Positions 7,544-10,514 of a stretch of 10,514 nt of DNA are shown here, piece by piece. Positions within the stretch are counted from its first letter, which is position 1, and the number at the start of each line of letters is the position of its first letter. Origin of the DNA: an uncultured Gammaproteobacteria bacterium. GTDB taxonomy: Bacteria > Pseudomonadota > Gammaproteobacteria > GCA-001735895. The notes beneath the pieces were generated by a model. It was not told the origin of the DNA, searched no databases, and saw only the letters and a program-made list of their open reading frames with translations. Made by a program: the position numbers and the translations under genes. The stretch is taken from contig CALZHS010000083.1 of NCBI GenBank assembly GCA_945787265.1, positions 1 through 10,514 on the forward strand. Reading direction: 5' to 3'.

Positions 7544-8028
7544 GGATTTCGAAAGTGCAAAAAGAAATGAAAAAGCCAGGCAATAAGAACCAGGAAATAC
7601 AGTCCCAGCGCCCAGTATATGCTGTCGTGCAGACGCGGCTGCTCGTCAAAATTCGCCACGATGGCAAGTTGCGTGACATATATCGCCAGTAAAAGATGTG
7701 CGATACCCATAAGCATCATCTGGCGCCGAAAAAATCGCCGGGTTTCCGCTATCCGACCAGGCGCAAGCCAGTGCTCGGCGTGAGGAATTTTCAACCCGAA
7801 GTTCGCGCGTTTTTCAGACCAGGCCGGAACCAGAACAAACACCCCTACCAGCATGAGCACAATGGCCAGGTACAATCCAAAAAATCCATTCTTGCCGGAC
7901 CAGGCGTTTGCTGCGCCGAGCCCATCGAAATGCGACGCGACGGTGCCCGGTAGCTGCGGGTAGTAGTAGCCGATCTGGACAATGACCAGCACGAGCAGTG
8001 CGATAAAAACGCGCGTTAACCAGGTCAT
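7540..8028 (-). CDS. DUF1648-domain integral membrane protein, four TM segments
   Basis: Predicted inner-membrane protein of 162 residues with no assigned reaction. Four hydrophobic segments are visible at about residues 5-23, 48-69, 103-124 and 137-157. After the first comes QLPGTVASHFDGLGAANAWS followed by GKNGF, the hallmark of DUF1648, a domain also found at the N-terminus of SdpI-type immunity proteins. The start is taken at the ATG at 8028, immediately before the first membrane segment. An upstream GTG (8154) and an ATG at about 8136 would add residues unlike the family, and none has a clear ribosome site, so the start is not certain. Its stop overlaps the racemase start by 4 nt, indicating co-transcription, which is an unusual pairing. 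Confidence 0.75.
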   Translation of the reverse strand: MTWLTRVFIALLVLVIVQIGYYYPQLPGTVASHFDGLGAANAWSGKNGFFGLYLAIVLMLVGVFVLVPAWSEKRANFGLKIPHAEHWLAPGRIAETRRFFRRQMMLMGIAHLLLAIYVTQLAIVANFDEQPRLHDSIYWALGLYFLVLIAWLFHFFLHFRNP

Positions 8029-8120
8029 GATGTAAGTAAGCTTGTCAAGGATATAAACCCTAAGCGAGCAGTGCTGCCGTGTCCAGTAGCTTCCGTTTTG
8101 CGGGAGCGGCAGGATCAGGT

Positions 8121-8148
8121 TCAAACCCTGCGTCATTGCGGGGTTTGA
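8121..8148. other. Stem-loop between DUF2914 and DUF1648 genes (8-bp perfect stem, 12-nt loop)
   Basis: TCAAACCC (8121-8128) pairs perfectly with GGGTTTGA (8141-8148). On the minus-strand transcript it lies about 20 nt after the DUF2914 stop and about 90 nt before the DUF1648 start. No U-run follows, so it is not a standard intrinsic terminator. It may be an RNA processing or attenuation structure, or an inverted repeat bound by protein. The rest of the 138-nt gap holds nothing I recognise. Confidence 0.4.
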
Positions 8149-8166
8149 TAGCACGCTTAATGCGGG

Positions 8167-8550
8167 TTACCGGTATTCGAAAGAATTGCTGGCCAGGACC
8201 GAGCGATCCTCGTCAAGAACGTTAACGGTCCAGGTACCGGTCCAGGAAGGGATCAGGGTCTTGCTGGTCCAGACGCGCCAGCGAGAACCGATAACCTCGA
8301 AGGTTTTCTCAAACATAACCTTGTCATTATAGGTCCACTGGTGCGTTACGTTGCGACCCGACAAATCATTTAACTCGGTGAAAAAAGAAATCGACGTATA
8401 GGCAGTACTGTCGATGCTGTCCACTATTATCACCGGTTCGCGGTTGTCAACACCGATGGTAAATATCGCGCGACTGACTTCACCGGCCAGGCTATGGGTA
8501 CCGAGGGTAAGGGTCGCGAGCAGTACCAGAAATTTCAGTATTGGACGCAT
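8167..8550 (-). CDS. Secreted or periplasmic DUF2914-domain protein
   Basis: Small protein of 127 residues whose role is not known. The N-terminus MRPILKFLVLLATLTLG is a typical Sec signal peptide, with likely cleavage after SLA (residue 22). The mature part matches DUF2914 as I remember it: VSRAIFTIGVDNREPV, FFTELNDLSGRNVTHQW, then SRWRVWTSKTL and GTWTVNV. The repeated aromatic and beta-prone pattern suggests a small beta-sandwich outside the cytoplasm. An AGGAG lies 6 nt before the ATG, within the last codons of the LysR gene; the two coding regions overlap by 59 nt in different frames. It is probably transcribed from the lysR promoter. Confidence 0.78.
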   Translation of the reverse strand: MRPILKFLVLLATLTLGTHSLAGEVSRAIFTIGVDNREPVIIVDSIDSTAYTSISFFTELNDLSGRNVTHQWTYNDKVMFEKTFEVIGSRWRVWTSKTLIPSWTGTWTVNVLDEDRSVLASNSFEYR

Positions 8551-9385
8551 GGAGGTCTCCTAGAGTGTACTCGCGTTGACTATAGCAACAAATCTGGTCG
8601 ATTGCAGACCCGCCAATCCCCGGCGCAATACTGACCAGGTTGCTGTCGACCATGTTCTGCGGCAGGATGCTCCAGCCCAGGTTGGCGGATACCATGACCT
8701 TAATGGTCTCCAGGTAATTGGTTTCCAGAACGATTTTAAGCCGATCCTTGCTAGCCGCAAACAGGTTGTTGATAATCTTGCGGGTAAAGGTTCCGGGCGA
8801 AGGCAGAATAGCGACATGATCCAGCAGAAGTTCGGGATCGATATTCTCGTTCCCGGCGAGGTCGTGGTCGCCAGCCATGACGACAACCAACTGGTCTACC
8901 CAGATCGGTTCGCATTCGAGCTTGTCATCCGCGATTTCGGGCAGGGTTACGATGGCAAGCTCCAGTTCATTGTTGGCGATTGCGATACAGGCGTCTTCCG
9001 AGTCCATGAAATGCAGGTCCAGGTCAACCTGCGGATACCTGATCTTGAATTCCCGTAACGTCTGCGGCAGGCGGTGCAGACCAATATGATGGCTGGTAGC
9101 AAAACTCAGGCTTCCGGACGGTATGCCTTGCTGCTGGCTCAGGCCCGAACGATAGGTTCTCAATTCCTGCAGAATGCGTTCCGCATGTGGTTTAAATGCG
9201 GTTCCGTTGGGGGTCAGAATACTGCGTTTACCGATACGGTCAAAAAGCTCGGCATTCAGACCGCTTTCCAGCTGTCGTATGCGTTTGCTGACCGCCGGTT
9301 GCGTGATATGGAGTTTCTCGGCTGCCAGCGAAAACGATTCGGATTCGGCGACCGCAAGAAAAGCGTTGATTTGACTGATTTGCAT
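8492..9385 (-). CDS. LysR-type transcriptional regulator, divergent from leuC
   Basis: LysR-family regulator of 297 residues, the usual length. The winged helix-turn-helix spans about residues 4-60 with the recognition region FSLAAEKLHITQPAVSKRIR followed by QLE, and LFDR and LTPNG close the domain. A periplasmic-binding-protein-like effector domain follows from about residue 90, with GSLSFATSHHIG opening it and NLGWSILPQNMV near its end. The final stretch (QICCYSQREYTL and beyond) is only loosely like the usual RTLSNAA ending, so the C-terminus is divergent or slightly rearranged. A similar arrangement, LysR divergent from leuC, is found in Pseudomonas, suggesting control of leucine genes; the effector is unknown. 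A consensus-like promoter and a palindrome just before the start codon suggest autoregulation. Confidence 0.9.
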   Translation of the reverse strand: MQISQINAFLAVAESESFSLAAEKLHITQPAVSKRIRQLESGLNAELFDRIGKRSILTPNGTAFKPHAERILQELRTYRSGLSQQQGIPSGSLSFATSHHIGLHRLPQTLREFKIRYPQVDLDLHFMDSEDACIAIANNELELAIVTLPEIADDKLECEPIWVDQLVVVMAGDHDLAGNENIDPELLLDHVAILPSPGTFTRKIINNLFAASKDRLKIVLETNYLETIKVMVSANLGWSILPQNMVDSNLVSIAPGIGGSAIDQICCYSQREYTLGDLHASNTEISGTARDPYPRYP

Positions 9386-9389
9386 TGAT

Positions 9390-9404
9390 ATTCCAATTTG
9401 GAAT
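9390..9404. promoter_or_regulatory. LysR-type palindrome ATTCCAA-T-TTGGAAT, probable autoregulatory operator
   Basis: Two perfect 7-nt arms around one central base. It contains the T-N11-A signature of LysR boxes (T9391 to A9403). It lies 4 nt upstream of the lysR start codon, over its ribosome site and just downstream of the predicted transcription start, a position from which bound LysR would repress its own gene. The same site could help activate leuC from the other side. Confidence 0.5.
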
Positions 9405-9424
9405 TAAATTAATGAAAATAATGA

Positions 9425-9453
9425 ATTAGAGTTATTCTAGATGCGAGTGTAAA
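9425..9453 (-). promoter_or_regulatory. Sigma-70-like promoter for lysR
   Basis: On the minus strand, TTTACA (9453-9448, five of six consensus bases) and TCTAAT (9430-9425, five of six) are separated by exactly 17 nt. Transcription would begin near 9418, giving a leader of about 30 nt before the lysR ATG at 9385. The operon downstream (DUF2914, DUF1648, racemase) has no equally good internal promoter. Confidence 0.5.
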
Positions 9454-9483
9454 ATCGAGCAAGTTTTTTACCGGTAATTCAAA

Positions 9484-10514
9484 ATGGCTGGCAAGACGCT
9501 TTACGACAAGATATGGGAAATGCACGAGGTGCGTCGTGATGACGACGGCACCGCACTGCTTTATATTGATCGCCACCTGGTGCACGAGGTCACTTCGCCG
9601 CAGGCCTTCGAAGGCCTCGAACTGGCAGGGCGTTCATTGTGGCGCAAGCGCTCTATCCTCGCGGTACCTGACCACAATGTGCCAACCACGGGGCTTGAGC
9701 TCGGCATCACCGACCCGGTTGCTCGCCTGCAGGTCGATACGCTTAATCAGAATTGTGACAAGTACGGGCTTACCGAATTCAAGATGGGAGACCTGCGACA
9801 GGGTATTGTGCACGTGATTGGACCGGAGCAGGGTGCAACCCTGCCGGGCATGACTGTTGTCTGCGGTGATTCACATACCTCAACCCATGGTGCTTTTGCC
9901 GCGCTCGCATTTGGCATCGGTACTTCCGAGGTCGAGCACGTCATGGTGACGCAATGCCTGATCCAGAAGAAATCAAAAAACATGCGCGTCACGGTTGCGG
10001 GTTCGGTCGCGGAGGGAATCACCGCGAAAGACATCGTGCTACATATCATCGGCGTAATCGGCACCGCGGGTGGCACCGGCTGCACTATCGAGTTTGCCGG
10101 CGAAGCGATCACGAATCTTTCCATGGAGGGACGAATGACCGTGTGCAACATGACGATCGAGGCCGGCGCCCGCGCCGGGCTGATCGCCTGCGACCAGACA
10201 ACACTGGATTACGTCCAGGGACGTCCGTTTGCACCGCGGTGTGAATTCTGGGAGCAGGCCGTCGCATGCTGGGCCGATTTGCATTCCGATGCCGATGCTG
10301 TTTTCGATCGAGAGGTGGTTATCGACGCTCGCGATATTGCACCGCAGGTCACCTGGGGAACGTCACCGGAAATGGTTTGTGCCATCAATGAATGCATACC
10401 TGATCCGGCCAGCGAGGCCGACCCGATAAAGGCCGGAGGCATGCAGGCCGCCCTGGATTACATGGGCCTGAAAGCTAACACGCCGTTTGACCAGGTCTCC
10501 ATCGACAAGATTTT
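9484..10514 (+). CDS. leuC: 3-isopropylmalate dehydratase large subunit, N-terminal 343 residues (cut by window edge)
   Basis: Large subunit of the LeuCD isomerase, an aconitase-type [4Fe-4S] enzyme that converts 2-isopropylmalate to 3-isopropylmalate in leucine biosynthesis. The frame is open from the ATG at 9484 to the window end. Family landmarks include AGKTLYDKIW, TALLYIDRHLVHEVTSPQAF, VPDHNVPTTG, VVCGDSHTSTHGAFAALAFG, IEAGARAGLIACD and the VTWGTSPEMV segment. The window ends just before the expected GSCTNSR motif, so the three cluster cysteines cannot be checked. CGDSHTSTHG holds substrate-side residues. A Cys in VMVTQCL, where LeuC usually has Thr, is a harmless-looking change. The ribosome site is weak (GGTAA within TTACCGGTAA at 9468-9477). 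leuD and leuB would be expected downstream. Confidence 0.95.
   Translation, partial: MAGKTLYDKIWEMHEVRRDDDGTALLYIDRHLVHEVTSPQAFEGLELAGRSLWRKRSILAVPDHNVPTTGLELGITDPVARLQVDTLNQNCDKYGLTEFKMGDLRQGIVHVIGPEQGATLPGMTVVCGDSHTSTHGAFAALAFGIGTSEVEHVMVTQCLIQKKSKNMRVTVAGSVAEGITAKDIVLHIIGVIGTAGGTGCTIEFAGEAITNLSMEGRMTVCNMTIEAGARAGLIACDQTTLDYVQGRPFAPRCEFWEQAVACWADLHSDADAVFDREVVIDARDIAPQVTWGTSPEMVCAINECIPDPASEADPIKAGGMQAALDYMGLKANTPFDQVSIDKI

Larger units (their letters stand above)
9386..9483. promoter_or_regulatory. Divergent lysR-leuC intergenic region
   Basis: A 98-nt AT-rich spacer between divergent start codons. It holds the lysR promoter (9425-9453), a LysR-type palindrome (9390-9404) and a perfect 10-bp palindrome TTACCGGTAA at 9468-9477, directly upstream of leuC. 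No strong sigma-70 promoter for leuC and no leucine-rich leader peptide were found, so leuC control by the divergent LysR is more plausible than attenuation. Confidence 0.55.

Noticed and set aside
8119..8129. GGTTCAAACCC resembles a tRNA T-loop.
   Set aside because: No acceptor stem, anticodon arm or D-arm can be built around it on either strand; the match comes from the palindromic stem-loop.
8029..8154. A longer DUF1648 protein starting at GTG 8154 (42 more residues).
   Set aside because: The extension is unlike the family, has no ribosome site and would place a polar stretch before the first membrane segment.
8560..8640. An alternative LysR ending in a second frame (LRRGLAGLQSTRF, stop at 8560).
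   Set aside because: The annotated frame keeps QREYTL-like family residues at the expected place and gives normal length; the alternative has no clear family match.
9404..9440. AT-rich stretch as a replication origin or attachment site.
   Set aside because: It is a short promoter region between divergent genes, with no iterons, DnaA boxes or flanking duplication.

Overview
The window looks like chromosomal DNA from a free-living, metabolically versatile proteobacterium, most likely a gammaproteobacterium. The grounds are moderate GC, dense genes with short or overlapping junctions, a LysR-type regulator divergent from leuC, and glutarate genes of the Pseudomonas type. No tRNA, rRNA, insertion sequence or CRISPR array is visible. 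Both ends cut through a gene: an acetylpolyamine amidohydrolase on the left and leuC on the right.

Layout. (1) 1-2603, minus strand, read from right to left: an N-carbamoylputrescine amidase-like nitrilase (aguB), an amidase-signature hydrolase, and the start of an acetylpolyamine amidohydrolase. The junctions are only 6 and 2 nt, so this looks like one operon. The amidase is broken: its start codon and its catalytic part lie in different frames, with about 50 nt apparently missing between them. (2) 2604-2723 is a divergent control region with small inverted repeats. (3) 2724-4019, plus: an FAD amine oxidoreductase of the DAO/PuuB type, which fits the polyamine theme. (4) 4123-6522, plus: glutaryl-CoA dehydrogenase and a class III CoA-transferase, start-to-stop adjacent and preceded by a perfect 16-bp palindrome. 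(5) 6512-9385, minus, read from right to left: LysR regulator, a secreted DUF2914 protein, a DUF1648 membrane protein and a proline racemase-family enzyme with a Ser/Cys active-site pair. (6) 9484-end, plus: leuC, large subunit of isopropylmalate isomerase, cut just before its first iron-sulfur cysteine.

How the genes may work together (inference): the left half can deacylate, decarbamoylate and oxidise polyamines. Cadaverine or lysine breakdown ends in glutarate, which the CoA-transferase would activate and GcdH would turn into crotonyl-CoA. The racemase-family enzyme suggests use of hydroxyproline or proline. Together this is a nitrogen and carbon scavenging region for amines and amino acids, next to leucine biosynthesis. 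I see no defence system or wholly new machinery. The most notable signals are the broken amidase, the palindromic sites, the Ser/Cys racemase variant, the 59-nt LysR/DUF2914 overlap and a cluster of GCGATCGC octamers confined to the polyamine half.
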